A DNA stretch of 64,000 nt. Origin: Microdochium bolleyi (taxonomy: Eukaryota; Ascomycota; Sordariomycetes; Xylariales; Microdochiaceae). How positions within the stretch are numbered: position 1 is the first letter of the stretch; each line of letters begins with the position of its first letter. The notes beneath the pieces were generated by a model. It was not told where the DNA came from. It was given only the letters and a program-made list of their open reading frames with translations, and ran no database searches. Positions 1 through 11,317 of this stretch are shown piece by piece. The DNA is taken from NCBI GenBank assembly GCA_001566295.1, contig KQ964263.1:434001-498000 (forward strand), read 5' to 3'. The translations under genes and the position numbers were made by a program.

Positions 1-44
1 ATCCTGTGTGAACAACCGATCGATAAGTTGTTCTCATATCTTTG

Positions 45-3000
45 TCAGCCCCAGACCCCTGAAAACCATTCGCCCAAGGCAACAAGACCATGGCAGAGAA
101 TAAGACCTCCTACCAGTGCTGCCACAGAGCAGCCCTTGATCAACCACCAACAAAAAGTCCAGCATGTCGAAAAAGGCGATGAAATACAGCGCCCCAAAAA
201 ACCTACGCTGATCCCACAAGCATGAAACGCGACAAGGGGCATGGACAGTACCAGCAACAACACACTCGCCAGTCCGTTGCACAAACGTGCTATGAAGGAT
301 GCCGGCTTAGTCCACACCCAATGAACTACCGATGACGGGGCATGCCAAAGGCGGATCGATTCCTCTCGGAACTCGAGGCCATATGCTCCGAGGTGCTCCA
401 TGGTTGTTGCATTGCCGGTGGCACCGTGCTTCCGCAGCTCTCGAAGAATCCCACCCTGTCTCCAACTCTTTGCGATGGCCATATCGAGGGGCGTCAAGCC
501 TTTAGCACATTTCGGATTGACCGCCGCGCCATGTCGCAAGAGACGTGTGACAGCGGGACCGCGGCCGAAATGCACCGCTTTGTGCAAGGGTGTGCGTCCT
601 TCTGGGTCAGCATCGTCGATGTGCTTCTTACTCAAGCTGAGAAAGACGTGCAGCTGGTCGTCGTCACTGCTCGCAGCCTGTCGCAGCAGCTTGCCGGTGA
701 CTCGAGGCTTCAACCCCTTGGCAAGAAGGAACGCCACCATGCTCGACTTGTTTGTCTTGCCGCTCTCTGGCATGAGCTGCCACCCTGCTTTTGACCATTC
801 TGCTGCGTAGTTGACACAATCTGCGCTGCGATTGGGATTCGCGGTGTACCACTGGTCGAAATCTATCCTTGCACCCCTGCCCAGCAGCATGTCGACGATC
901 TCGAGCTGATTAGACACGGCGGCGTGCCAAGCAAGAGTGCATCCACATCTAAGTGTCGTATCTACAGGGACCACCTGATGGTCCAGGAGGATTTCAAGCA
1001 TGGCAGTGCTGCCGCCATCACACGCAGCTGCAAGAGCATCTACGAACGTGGTCGACGGTAGGGGCAAGATGCCCTCTGCGCTCGAACGCTTGGATTCCGA
1101 GAGAAAGAAGCGCACCATGGGCATATCTGCGTGCAATATTGCGTAGAGAAGAGGTGTACCATGGTCTGGGTGCTCCACGTCCAGTCTCAGTCCTCGGCGT
1201 ACAAGAGCTTGGACGACCGGCAAGTTTCGCTGATGGATCGCCCACCACAGCACGGGCTGCCCCATATCTATCGTCGACAAGGTGACCATGCCATCTTCTT
1301 GCGAAGTAGTCACACTGGCCGAGGTTAGGAAGGTCCATATGTCCTCTGCGGCGCTCGCAGCAATGGTCTTCGCCATACCCTCCGGGCCAAAATGACTCTG
1401 GACCACGCTCAGATACTCAGACCCTTGTTGATGATGCTCCATCAGGTATGCCAGCAGTGTGTCTGGGCACGGCTCGCGAGGAAAGCGCTGCTGGAAGATG
1501 GCGGTCATGACGCCGCAAGCGTTCGGGGAGTGTTGCACGGCAGCAAGCAACAGCGGGTTTGCAATGAGTTGCCAGTTGCCGGTGTCGATGAAACCACGGA
1601 GCATCTCGGGTCCATCTGCACTGTAGCTCTCGGCAACCGCAGTGATGACTTCGCGGGGCATCCTGAGCGCAGAGTCTGGTCTACGGAAGGACCTGTACAG
1701 CAGCGCCCAGGACCTGGCGGCTGGCAACGAATTGTGTCCAACCTCGACCTTGTGAGCCTGACCTCCTCTGAGCTGCTCACGTCTCGCCATAATCTCCCGA
1801 ATCGTCCTCCCCTGTTGTGAGTTCTGCGATATGGCCAGGGCCAATCCCTCCCAGGGCTTTTGCAGATGGCCCATATTCAGGAGGAGCTGGATCATCTCCG
1901 CCCCATGAATATCATTCCGCGCGGCATCCTCCACTACTGATGGCGTGACTGCAAAGTACTGATGCCTTCTCGTGAGCATGAAGTCCACCCCCTCAAGCGC
2001 CTCGATGTCGGTTGACTGGATGAGCATGCTGAACGTCCTGGAGTACAGGGTCGGCAGATTGCTGAGAAACGATCGAACGGTCGCACTTGGATCCCGAGGC
2101 AGGCAAGCCACGCTACACCCGCAGAGATAGGCGATGGTGTTCCGCACGACCTCAGCCTCGTCGACCGTATAGTCTGTGAGCAGCGGCCCACGACCGTTAT
2201 CCTCGGTGCTGCCACACAGGCCCAGGAGTGCATAAATCCTGTCGCGCTCGTTCGTCGCCGCGGCGTTGCGGAAGCTCTGCAGCATCGCATACAGATCCCG
2301 CTCCTGGCCGCCTGTGGTGGCGGCAAGCCTGCCGGGCGATGACGGCATGGCGTCGAGGATCTGCTTCCGCTGTCCCGCCACGTGGACATTGAGCAGCTCT
2401 GGCGCAGCGACGAACACGCGGCAGGACACCGCCCACCTCCCGCAGTGCACGATCCCGTCCCGGGCGTTCCAGACCTCCTGGACCACCCAGACCCTCTCGA
2501 ACCAGCTCCGGCCCAGGAGCTCGTGCAGAGCGTTGTGCTGCCGCACCCACACGTTGGCGTGCCTGCGCCCGAGCCGGCTCCGCACCCTCCTCCACGCCTC
2601 CCCATCCTCCTCGGCGAGCGAATGCTCCAAACTCCCGGCTCCCTGCTTTTCGCGGCTGCTCATCTGCAGCCTCCACAGCCCCTCCATCAGCAGGTCCGTG
2701 TCGCTCGTCGGCGGGCCCAGGTGGAATATGACCCTGCGCGCCGTGGCGTAGACGTGCCGCATCTGCTGCACCTGCTGGCTCTTCTCGACGTCGTCGGCCT
2801 GGTTGATGCAGATGGCGTCCACCCACAAGTACTCGTGCCGCCCCCGCCGTTGGCTCCGCCGGCCCTGCGCGGCGCGGAGGCGCCCGAGCAGCTCGAACAC
2901 GCTGGCCGTCACGCGCAGCCACCGCCCGCCGATCCAGATCGTCTCGCGCAGCTCGGCGCTGCCCCAGAGGTACGACACGGCCTCGTAGGGCATCATCGGG

Positions 3001-3230
3001 CGACGGATGCCGCCGCTGCCGCCGGGGCCGGGGCACCGCCGCTCATCGTCGTCGGCGTCCTGGTCATCCTCGGCGTCGAGCCGCCGGACGACCATGTCGC
3101 ACTCGATGGCGGCGCTCTGCGTCGTCCTTGCGCGGTGGACGCGGATGAGCCGTATCTCGTGCCGTGCAGGGTCCAGCGCGGCATACTGGTAGGGACTCCC
3201 TCGCGACGACGGGTTCGTCGCTCCCGTCAT
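45..3230 (-). CDS. HET-domain / ankyrin-repeat protein with C-terminal membrane segments
   Basis: Single uninterrupted frame of 1061 residues starting at an ATG. Residues about 82-270 carry a heterokaryon-incompatibility (HET) domain: the opening block YEAVSYLWG is followed by LWVDAICINQ and an RHVYATARRVIFHLGP-like block. An acidic Asp-rich stretch (about 52-64) precedes it. From about 690 to 930 there are degenerate ankyrin repeats, such as GRTPLHKAVHFGRGPAVTRL. The last 80 residues hold several hydrophobic segments, so the protein is probably membrane-anchored at its C-terminus. HET proteins trigger programmed cell death on non-self recognition in ascomycetes, and ankyrin repeats often form the variable sensing half. 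The HET assignment is firm. The trigger and partner are unknown. The 3' end lies close to the window edge, but the stop is inside. Confidence 0.9.
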   Translation of the reverse strand: MTGATNPSSRGSPYQYAALDPARHEIRLIRVHRARTTQSAAIECDMVVRRLDAEDDQDADDDERRCPGPGGSGGIRRPMMPYEAVSYLWGSAELRETIWIGGRWLRVTASVFELLGRLRAAQGRRSQRRGRHEYLWVDAICINQADDVEKSQQVQQMRHVYATARRVIFHLGPPTSDTDLLMEGLWRLQMSSREKQGAGSLEHSLAEEDGEAWRRVRSRLGRRHANVWVRQHNALHELLGRSWFERVWVVQEVWNARDGIVHCGRWAVSCRVFVAAPELLNVHVAGQRKQILDAMPSSPGRLAATTGGQERDLYAMLQSFRNAAATNERDRIYALLGLCGSTEDNGRGPLLTDYTVDEAEVVRNTIAYLCGCSVACLPRDPSATVRSFLSNLPTLYSRTFSMLIQSTDIEALEGVDFMLTRRHQYFAVTPSVVEDAARNDIHGAEMIQLLLNMGHLQKPWEGLALAISQNSQQGRTIREIMARREQLRGGQAHKVEVGHNSLPAARSWALLYRSFRRPDSALRMPREVITAVAESYSADGPEMLRGFIDTGNWQLIANPLLLAAVQHSPNACGVMTAIFQQRFPREPCPDTLLAYLMEHHQQGSEYLSVVQSHFGPEGMAKTIAASAAEDIWTFLTSASVTTSQEDGMVTLSTIDMGQPVLWWAIHQRNLPVVQALVRRGLRLDVEHPDHGTPLLYAILHADMPMVRFFLSESKRSSAEGILPLPSTTFVDALAAACDGGSTAMLEILLDHQVVPVDTTLRCGCTLAWHAAVSNQLEIVDMLLGRGARIDFDQWYTANPNRSADCVNYAAEWSKAGWQLMPESGKTNKSSMVAFLLAKGLKPRVTGKLLRQAASSDDDQLHVFLSLSKKHIDDADPEGRTPLHKAVHFGRGPAVTRLLRHGAAVNPKCAKGLTPLDMAIAKSWRQGGILRELRKHGATGNATTMEHLGAYGLEFREESIRLWHAPSSVVHWVWTKPASFIARLCNGLASVLLLVLSMPLVAFHACGISVGFLGRCISSPFSTCWTFCWWLIKGCSVAALVGGLILCHGLVALGEWFSGVWG

Positions 3231-3403
3231 GATGGTGAGCGGGGCTCACCTGGACGCCCAGGAGGACTGCTGGGCATTACAAGACTACGATGGACATTGC
3301 CTTCTGTGGAGGCGGATGGGATTGGTTGGCTGCAACGGCGATGGTGACCTCTGCAAGAGGCGTCGCAATGAACGGGGTTATAGCTGTTGATGTTTTTGTT
3401 GTT

Positions 3404-3446
<43 letters not shown>

Positions 3447-4364
3447 GGGTTGCTGTTGGGGCTACGAAAGAGCAATGGAACCGAGATCTGTACACAAACA
3501 GCGAGGTTGCAGATGGCAGCAGGACGACCCTGTACGTACAATAGGGTACATACCTTACCCGAGGGTACATACGTCCTGTGCTATGCAGTCAGCCCCTTCC
3601 TTGGTCGTACAGAGTCACTTGATTGGACAATCCTTTGGCCCCTCCCGCCTCTGCAAGTCTGCAGGTCTGCAGGTCTGCGAACAGGGCCGGAGTAGAAGCC
3701 CCCTGCAGTAGGCACAGACATAATCGGCAGATGTGTGCGCTGCGCGGGCTTACGAGTGGACCAACGACGTGAGTTAAGTGTGGGCAGGCTGGTTGTCACG
3801 CTGTTGTTGGAAGATTGCCTGAATCGTGCTTGGAGGGCACCCAATCGTATTCCGGCTAGAAACCCTCCTAGTTAACGATTATATGGGCGCATGTATATGT
3901 TTCTTTACGTCTTTTCTGAAACCTTTGCCTCGCTTTAGTAGTAAAAAGAGCGTAAGATGATCCATTTGTTGTCGTCTCTGCGACACTGACTTCTGGGATG
4001 CGGCTCCCAGAAGTTCAGTCACAGCGGTCAAAAGACGGCCCCAAACACGATCGGTAAGTGCCCTGCCGTCACCCACTCTTTGACCATTACTTACAACAGT
4101 TGTATACACAAAGTACCCCAGTCTGCGTTCGCATCGCCAACATATCAGTTGCACAGAGATGGCAGTATTTTCCATGTGACACTTGAACCACGAGATTTCT
4201 AAGACTAAATGAGTGTAAAGCCGCCCCGTCTCTCTCTGGGCGAATCCTCCCTCCCGTCTATATCCTGGCTGCAGCTAGCTATACCTTCCCATGATCAAGC
4301 AACCTCCATTGAGCACCCTCATCTGCAGTCCGGCACCGCTCGCGGAACAGACGCCTCCCCTCCT
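3231..4364. other. Intergenic, with two simple repeats
   Basis: I see no convincing gene here. The stretch between the HET gene and the next possible ORF holds a GTC/TCG microsatellite at about 3408-3445 and a short tandem of the 8-mer GTCTGCAG at about 3650-3680. Overlapping poly-Asp, poly-Thr and poly-Val frames across the microsatellite are artefacts of the trinucleotide repeat. Confidence 0.6.
3408..3445. repeat. (TCG)n microsatellite, about 12.7 units
   Basis: An uninterrupted run of TCG trinucleotides lies about 180 bp upstream of the HET gene start, in its 5' flank. Copy number is likely to vary between strains. Confidence 0.9.
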
Positions 4365-4565
4365 TCAGATGCCAATCTCGACCGAGCAGGCGCGGTGGTC
4401 GCGCCTCCACGTCTCGGCGACTAGCCTGTGCCAGCGGACGTAGTCGGCGTGGCCCTGGGGCCCGTGGACAAACGAGACGTCGCAGTAGCCGCGGGCCGGG
4501 TCCGCGTCGTCCTGCCACGCGACGGGGTGCTGGCCGACGCTGGGCATGGCGGGGCACGCAGCCAT
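4365..4565 (-). CDS. Possible short protein or 3' exon, unknown function
   Basis: An open frame reads 66 residues from an ATG at 4565, and stays open further upstream to 4673. It lies in a locally GC-rich block (about 4380-4560), unlike its flanks, which suggests coding. It has an aromatic and basic C-terminal part (DYVRWHRLVAETWRRDHR) ending in CSVEIGI. It may be the last exon of a larger gene whose upstream exons I could not define; the divergent Fic gene starts at 4952. I do not recognise the family. Confidence 0.35.
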   Translation of the reverse strand: MAACPAMPSVGQHPVAWQDDADPARGYCDVSFVHGPQGHADYVRWHRLVAETWRRDHRACSVEIGI

Positions 4566-4951
4566 CCTTTGACTGGGTGTCGACGCTGACAGCGCCCAAA
4601 CTCCTTCTGGCTCTAATCGTGGCGAGACGAACAGCCCATCCAGCCTTACTCTTGGCTCCATGAATTCCGGCACAGGGCCACATGACTCCCCGGCAGGGAA
4701 AGTCTTTGTTGTCCATCAATGTCGCGATTGGTTTCCACAGGATGTATGAATGGCTGGCTGGTATGACCAGAGATAGCCCCTGCGGTGCCTGTTGTCCATC
4801 CAAAAGTGTGGTTGGGGTCCACACTGTGCTGCGGTTGAGTTGGCACGGTGTGCCGTGCTCCTACAAGCGTTTTCCGGAACCGTGCGCTGGAACCAACCAT
4901 CATCTTCACCTGACAATCACGACATCTATCTCCCCATGCTGAGTCTCGAAC

Positions 4952-6152
4952 ATGCCTGGCGTTCAAGTCGGAATTCGCAACCGCGGTGCCATGTCTTGCC
5001 GAATCGCGCTGACTCACCACCGCCAGTTCCTTGCGCCCTGCGCACGGCGTCAAGCCTCGACGACCCCAGCAGCCCTCCGGCTGGCCAAGCTCAAGGAAGT
5101 GTACGCGCCCTTTCGTGCCTTCCGGGCAGATTCAGAGGAATACAATGCTCTTGCCAAGTCGGGCACGGTGTGGGAGAACTATTTTCGACCCCAGGAGACC
5201 GCTCCGTATGACGAGCTCCAGCGGGTAAGCAGCTGTCACAGGTGTCCTTGTCTCAAAATGAAACAAAGGCTGAGCCGATGCTGATCGACTTGCTGGGCCG
5301 CAGCAACACAAAGACACCCTTGCCGAGATTGACGAATGGAGGGAGGTTATGAAGCTTCAGATTCCCGACCTCGGCAAAACACTGGTCGCCGAATACGCGC
5401 ACCAGTCTGTCAGCATCGAAGACAACCCCATCGACGCCGGCGAGTCTCGCATCATCTTCGACCTCGTGGACAAGGAGATACTCGGTCCAGCCAACCTTGC
5501 CGGGTTCTCAGCCCACGATCTCCACAGTCTCTCTTTGCCACAGTACCACTCCCCGACCGATCCGTCCGCTGTCAGGGAGCTTATGAATCACATCATAGCA
5601 TCTCAGTGGATAGCCACACATGCGACAGCGCTTCCCGGCACTCCTGGTCTGACCGAGCCCGAGGTGCAGAAGCTTGCAGCACTTAGTGTCCAGGGCACCA
5701 AGTCCGAGGAAGTATACAAGCTCGGCTGGGGTGGGAGAATTGCCCTTGGTGAGTATAGAAGGGCTCCCATAGGGGTGGCGTCGAATCCTCTCCGCATCTT
5801 CCCCTACCCCCTGGAGATCGCTGCATGCATGCGACGATTCTTCGAGTGGCGCGATGCTCGTCACTACGACACGCGAGTTCACCCCCTCATCCACGCCTGC
5901 CACATGACGGCATATTTTGTGCACATCCATCCATTCCCAGACGGCAATGGACGGGTCTCAAGAATGCTGATGCATGATTACATGCTTCGTCAAGGATACC
6001 TACCTGCCGTCATGCAGAATCTAGTGCGCAGCGATTATCTTGCAATGATCAGCGCATGTCAAGATGGCACGCCCGAGGCATTCGTCGCGAGCGTGCTTCA
6101 GACTCAGCTTGAGATGCTGCAGACATTTCATGCTCGACAGCAGATGCAGTGA
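4952..6152 (+). CDS. Fic/DOC-domain protein (probable AMP transferase)
   Basis: Two exons, 4952-5224 and 5304-6152, encode 373 residues. The 79-nt intron has donor GTAAGC and acceptor CGCAG, and splicing preserves the frame exactly. The Fic core motif HPFPDGNGRVSR begins near residue 300; its His is the catalytic base and the DGNGR loop binds phosphate and metal. About 170 residues earlier, SVSIEDN (about 126-132) matches the (S/T)xxxE(G/N) inhibitory-helix motif of class II Fic proteins, with Asp where Gly or Asn is usual. Family knowledge: Fic enzymes transfer AMP or related groups to hydroxyl side chains of target proteins, and the inhibitory Glu blocks ATP. The first about 45 residues are basic and hydroxylated and could be a mitochondrial presequence; a second in-frame ATG lies at 4991. 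The substrate is unknown. Confidence 0.9.
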
Positions 6153-6847
6153 TGGCCCCGAGATGTATGACCAGAGCAAATCAGCCCTGGTGCAAGAGAG
6201 GCAAATGTCTAGCAGGACAGAGTATGACGTGGGGGTGGTTTTGAGCGAATCTCTTCTCCTTCCTTATGGAGTCCTAGAACGGGCCGCGTGCTCACCATGA
6301 CCTTGTTGCGTTTTGTCCCAGGATTGGGGTCTGCAGCAGCATTGTAATGCCTCTTTGCATAATCAGTCAAGAAACAAGTGAACAATACCATCGTCGACAT
6401 TATGCTTCTTCCACTGCGCAACATCATTACCCTATGCAACCTATATACCTGTCCTGTCCCTGATCTAATGCCCAAACATAACCAGCAACCTATAAACCGA
6501 AGCCGTCTAGAATGAACTTTTGGCCCCTGCGCAAGCGCGCAGTCGCGAATGCCCGCTTCCATTTCCCACAAGTAAGACGCCATATCCATGTTGTCTATCT
6601 ATTCAGCAAGTCCCACACCCCCTCACACGACTGCGAGCCATGACGAGTAAGACTAGCTCACCCATGAACCAGGATCTTATTAAGCCTCTTGCACATACGC
6701 CACGGAACACCCCGCGAAGAGCATACTACGATAGCATGCTACTTCGTCCGTGACCAACACTACTTTGGCCTCGCGAGAGCCACCCACTATTAAATCACCA
6801 TCGGTGGGGCCGCCCTGTGAGGCCGACAGCACGAAGCAAAAGCCTGC

Positions 6848-8536
6848 TTAGAAGACCTCCTCGTCGAGTTCGTTCTTGCCGGCAGCCTTGCTGGCGGCGA
6901 GAGCGCCGTGAAGACCGTGCTGCGAGTTAACGCCGTTAATGCGGTGGACGTGGTTGAGGTTCTTGACGACGACCATCTGGAAGCAGGTAGCGCTGCCCTG
7001 GCGGGAGGCGATGACGGACCAGGCAAGGAAGAGTTCCCAGATCTGCGTGACTCGTTAGCATGCTTTCTCTTGAGAGAAAGGAACGGACTTGTTAACTCAC
7101 CCTGTACCACCGAGCGCCAAACTTGGCGTTGACAGTCTCCTTGTTGCCAAGCCAGTTGCGGTACCACCTCCAGAGGGTGCCAGAGTAGTGGACGCCGACG
7201 GTATCGACGCTCTTGCACTCAAAGCCAGCCATCTCAAGCGAGCGGATGTAGTTCCAGAGCGGGGTAGAGGCGTCGGCACCGGGGAAGATGTACTTGTTGA
7301 GGTAGAGACCCCAGATGAAGTCGTCGTACTGCCAGGCCTGGCGGAGACCGGAGAGCTGGACGTACATGATGCCGTCGTCCTCGAGCATGTCGTAGCACTG
7401 GCGGAAGAAGGTGGTGAGCTTGAGGATGCCGACGTGCTCACCCATCTCGAGCTGGGTGATCTTGTTGTACTTCTTGTTCTCGATGTCGCGGTAGTCCATG
7501 CAGAGGATCTTGCTCTGAGTCTCGGGGATGCCGGCATTGCGGAGGCGGTCGTTACCCCAGAGGACCTGGTTGGAGGCGATGGTGACACCGGTGACCTTGG
7601 CGCCGTAGTTGACACTGGCGAAGCGGGCGAGGGTGCCCCAGCCGCAGCCAATGTCGAGCATGGTCTCGCCCTCCTTGAGCTCGATCTTCTCGCAGACGAT
7701 GGCCATCTTGTTGTCCTGGAGCTCCTCGAGGGACTCCTCGCGGGTGACGTCGGAGATGACACCGGAGGTGTAGATCATGCGGGGGCCGAGGAAGAAGGCG
7801 TAGTGCTCGTTGCCGGTGTCGTAGGTGGGCTTGATCTGGGACTCATCGTGGGCCTTTGTGTGCATGATGATGTCGCGGAAGAAGCCGCCGATGATGAACT
7901 TGAAGAGGTCGAGGGTGAAGCCAAAGTGGGCAAAGTCGTGGCGGTACTCGAGGATGTCGAGGACGTCGCCGTTGAAGTCGACCTGGCCGTCGAGGTACAT
8001 CTCGGCGAGGGCGGCCATGGAGATCTTGTTGCGGCCGGAGTACTTGGCCTTGTCCTCGGGGCTCTTGAAGGTGAGGTAGTGCTCGACGGGGCGGCCGGGC
8101 AGCTTGACCTTCTCGTTCATGCGCGGGGTGTAGGACGACGAGACGAACCAGACGGCGACGAGGATGGGGAAGAAGGTGATGAGGCCGAAGAAGATGGTCG
8201 TCTTGAGGCCGCCGCCGACCTTGCGGGCCAGGTACCAGGGCACACCGACGGTGAGGCCGATGAGGGCGTAGTTGGAGAAGCCCTCGTAGCCATTGCCGTC
8301 GGCGGGGAGGGGCGGGTTGTTGATGGAGGGGCACTGTTTCGAGAGGAAGCGAGGGTCAGTTGCTGCTGGCTGGAGTTGCCAATTGAGGCCGTCACGGGGC
8401 GTCTGGGGGAACTCACGTTGGTCAATGGCACGCCGACGTCCTCCTTGAGGTCGAACTTTGAGGGGATGGCGGCCGGGGTGGGCACGTATTTGACGTCGCT
8501 CTGGAGCTCTGCTCCCTCGACGGGTTTGGCACCCAT
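6848..8536 (-). CDS. Sphingolipid C9-methyltransferase
   Basis: Three exons in transcript order, 8536-8417, 8333-7101 and 7042-6848, give 515 residues; both introns are GT-AG and phase 0. Two membrane segments lie at about 58-76 and 84-106. A SAM-dependent methyltransferase domain of the cyclopropane-fatty-acyl-phospholipid synthase type follows, with the SAM loop LDIGCGWGTLARF at about 266-278, preceded by KPTYDTGNEHYAFFLGP. The same overall layout is known from fungal enzymes that add the C9 methyl branch to the sphingoid base of glucosylceramides, in the ER or Golgi. The spliced C-terminus ends AAGKNELDEEVF. I chose the start at 8536 because a longer upstream frame only reads through intron 1. 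These lipids affect membrane properties, hyphal growth and plant-defensin sensitivity in other fungi. Confidence 0.93.
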
Positions 8537-10240
8537 GGTGGCGGACGAGGCGGGCAGCGGGAGTCTGCGAGGAGAAGGGAGTCGTAGCCTCAGGACCTGC
8601 CAGAGAAGTGAGGATGGATTGGAGAGGAAGAGGAGGAAGGAGGAGAGGTGAAGCGACTGGCAGGTTGGGCAGGAGAGAGGTCAAGTTGTGCCTGGATCGG
8701 CAGTGGACGGTGGAAGGTGCGGCTCCCTCAGCCAACCAGTGGTGCTGGCTGCAGGACCCCCGCCATCGCTACTCCAGGCACCGCACCCCTTTGGAGACAC
8801 TTGTCCAGTGGGCAGAGTGGAGTGGTGCGCTCTCACCGCCTGGCCCCTCGACCCCTTATCTTATCGCTGCTCGTCCACACATTTCCTCTCCCAAAGAGTT
8901 GATTCTCCGTCCCCCTGAGCACTAGGACGCCGCTTGCCACTGTCCAACGGGCCTGGGCCCCGGGAGGACCTCTGGATCCAAGATTAGTCTAGGGCTTGGC
9001 GACAGCGGTTCCAACACGGTAAAGGGGCAGGTGGGCTGCAGTGCAGTGGCATCTCAACACTTTCGAGGAACCGACCAGGATGGCGTGGCATCTGGGACAG
9101 GGTCTGAAATTCGAGAATCGCAACAGGGAGATGGCGACGAGTCACGCCAGAGACACAAGCAGCCGAGGAATCGGTTCTTTACAAAACAAGGGCAGATCGA
9201 CTCCGGCACAATGGGCTCGAGCCAGATGGGCCGGATGAGGATCACACTACTGAACGCACCCCAGACACACAATCAGCACTTAAAATTGCACGCGCGTGTT
9301 CCCCGGCGCTGGAAACAGTTGCAATGGCCCCCGGCGCGGACCATTGATTTGTTTCAATCCGTGTGGCGGGCCGGACCCTGGTTTTCACGTGTCAGGGTCT
9401 CCGGCTCAGGGCCATTGGAACGAGGGGCATGGCACGGGCACGGGCACGGGCTGCGGGGTGCGCCCGAGGCCCCGACTGAGAGAAAAGGGGTGTTCTTCTC
9501 AGCATTTTCTCTGTTTCCCGCCCGGCCGGGTCCGAGCTTGCGGCGGCGGCTCCCTCTGTCACCGCGGCACGGGAGGATGAAGGACATGTGAGGTATGACC
9601 CGGGAGGTCAACCAGCCAGATTTTGTCGATGAAGCATTCCGCCATGACTTCATCCATTGCGCTCGACTTGTGGCAGTCCAGGAGAAGGCATTGCCGCTGC
9701 CTGCTGTTCCTGACCGCTGCCCAGGAACAGCAGGCACCAGTGTTGGGGATGAAAACCTCCTAAGCCATTTCAGGGCAAAGCCGTTGCGGGTCCACCCGTC
9801 TTAGGGGATTCTCAGAAACACCAATGCTTCCATCGATAGAGTTCGACGTCAGGAAACCACTGCTGGTCCACGGATTAGTCCTTGAACATGACCAGTGGAG
9901 GATGGAACGACCGCCTGGAGAAATGGCCTCGATTATCATACAGGTCCTCCCCAGCGCCATAATTATCAAAGTGAACTCGCGAAAGGCACCACTAGTCACG
10001 AAACCATTGTAACCTAGACCCGGTCTTACTTCTTGTTCGTCTATGTTTGTTTTAGACCTTTTCGGGCTGCACTCTTCTAATCTGTAATGGAGCAAGCCTT
10101 GCATAATATATCGTACATGAGCAACAAGAGCAGGTTCTCTACTATAAGTATTGCTATTTTCCGACACGCAATAGCACTTACAATCGAGACTCTCTACGTT
10201 CCACCTACAAGTCCTCTTGGGCATGTCCGATTGAACAAGC
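8537..10240. other. Intergenic, no supported gene; contains a hairpin
   Basis: This includes the 5' flank of the methyltransferase and the 3' flank of the cyanide hydratase. Several open frames of 60-190 codons exist, but none shows a recognisable motif, a consistent start or a splice structure. A perfect 15-bp inverted repeat lies at 9698-9736. Confidence 0.5.
9698..9736. repeat. Perfect 15-bp inverted repeat, 9-nt loop
   Basis: The arm TGCCTGCTGTTCCTG (9698-9712) is matched by its exact reverse complement at 9722-9736. This would form a strong hairpin in DNA or RNA. It is not followed by a T-tract, and polymerase II does not use hairpin terminators, so its role is unknown. Confidence 0.85.
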
Positions 10241-11317
10241 TTACTCAGTCTCCTCAGCATCTGTACCCTGGCGATAATCCTCATCCTCAAGGGGGCGGTC
10301 AAGACCAAGTCTAGCCATGGTCGAATACGATTCAATCCCGTCACCACCGCCGACTTCCGTTACAAGCTCCTTGCGTTTCGTATCCACAAGCAGACGGATC
10401 AGGTCGGGCCTCATATAGTGGCCAGCGAAGTCCGCGAGCGCCTTGGTCAGGTGCGACTCGTTCAGATCAATGTCCACATACATCAGGCCGTCGAAATCCA
10501 CGGCAGGCTTCTCAACCAAGCTACCATCAGGACGGAAGATCCTGGCGTGGCCGTTGTAAGGAGTCGCATCGGTCTCAGGCTCGACGCCCGGAGGAGTGTG
10601 TCTCTTCAGCCCCTCGACCGAGATACGCTGGAAGGGAGCCAGGACCCAGGTGCCCGTCTCAATGGCGTACGCGGGGGTGACGAGGTCCGAGGCCGGGTCG
10701 GCGTAGTTTGTAGCCGGGTCGGGGCTGACCTGCTTCGAGAGGTTCGGGTAGACGGGCCAGGCAGCAACGTGGATCTGCTCGCCGCGCGCGACATTGAGGG
10801 ACTTGAGGAAGGGGTTCATGTTTTCCCAGCAGTTGAGCTGGCCGAGACGTCCGATCTCGGTCTGGGTGACAGACTCGAAGGAGTCGCCCGAGCCGTCGCC
10901 GTACACGAGCTTCTCGACATGAGTAGGCTTGATCTTGCGGCGGTGGTTGATGACGTCTCCCAGAGGCGAGATGAGGACCTGCGTCAAGTAGAGGGTGGCA
11001 TGGTCGATCTCGGACACGCCGATGGAGACGTAGATCTGGTTGTCGCGGGCGGCGGCGCGGATGCGGCGCATCTCGGACGAGTCCATGGCGATCGAGTTCT
11101 CGCGGTAGCGCTTGAGCATGGGGAGGGACTGGAGGTAGTTGACCTTCCACATCCAGTAGGGGTAGCCAGGGATCCAGACTTCGGGGAAGGCGATGAGTTT
11201 ACATCCTGCCTTGCCGGCTTCGTTGATGAAATCGATCGTCTTGACAACGCCTCCCTCGAGGTTCTCCCAGACGGGCTCAGAGGTGACGACGGCCGCTTTG
11301 TACTTGTTGATGGGCAT
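10241..11317 (-). CDS. Cyanide hydratase (nitrilase superfamily)
   Basis: An intronless frame of 358 residues from an ATG. It has the nitrilase fold signatures: Glu46 in [15 protein letters not shown], Lys128 in [13 protein letters not shown] and Cys163 in [11 protein letters not shown] form the catalytic triad. The close match of these blocks to fungal cyanide hydratases favours that function (HCN to formamide) over plain nitrilase. Length fits the family (about 350-370). The C-terminal tail is acidic ([15 protein letters not shown]), as expected for enzymes forming helical oligomers. In other fungi the enzyme is soluble and induced by cyanide from cyanogenic plants. A TATA-like ATATAAAG lies about 135 bp upstream on the same strand. 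Substrate range (HCN versus nitriles) cannot be settled from sequence. Confidence 0.93.
   Translation of the reverse strand: MPINKYKAAVVTSEPVWENLEGGVVKTIDFINEAGKAGCKLIAFPEVWIPGYPYWMWKVNYLQSLPMLKRYRENSIAMDSSEMRRIRAAARDNQIYVSIGVSEIDHATLYLTQVLISPLGDVINHRRKIKPTHVEKLVYGDGSGDSFESVTQTEIGRLGQLNCWENMNPFLKSLNVARGEQIHVAAWPVYPNLSKQVSPDPATNYADPASDLVTPAYAIETGTWVLAPFQRISVEGLKRHTPPGVEPETDATPYNGHARIFRPDGSLVEKPAVDFDGLMYVDIDLNESHLTKALADFAGHYMRPDLIRLLVDTKRKELVTEVGGGDGIESYSTMARLGLDRPLEDEDYRQGTDAEETE

Noticed and set aside
3277..3570. Poly-Thr or poly-Asp proteins
   Set aside because: Reading frames of a trinucleotide microsatellite, not genes.
7089..8651. 520-codon plus-strand frame across the methyltransferase
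   Set aside because: Antisense shadow of the real gene; Glu/Val/Asp-rich composition comes from complementary codons.
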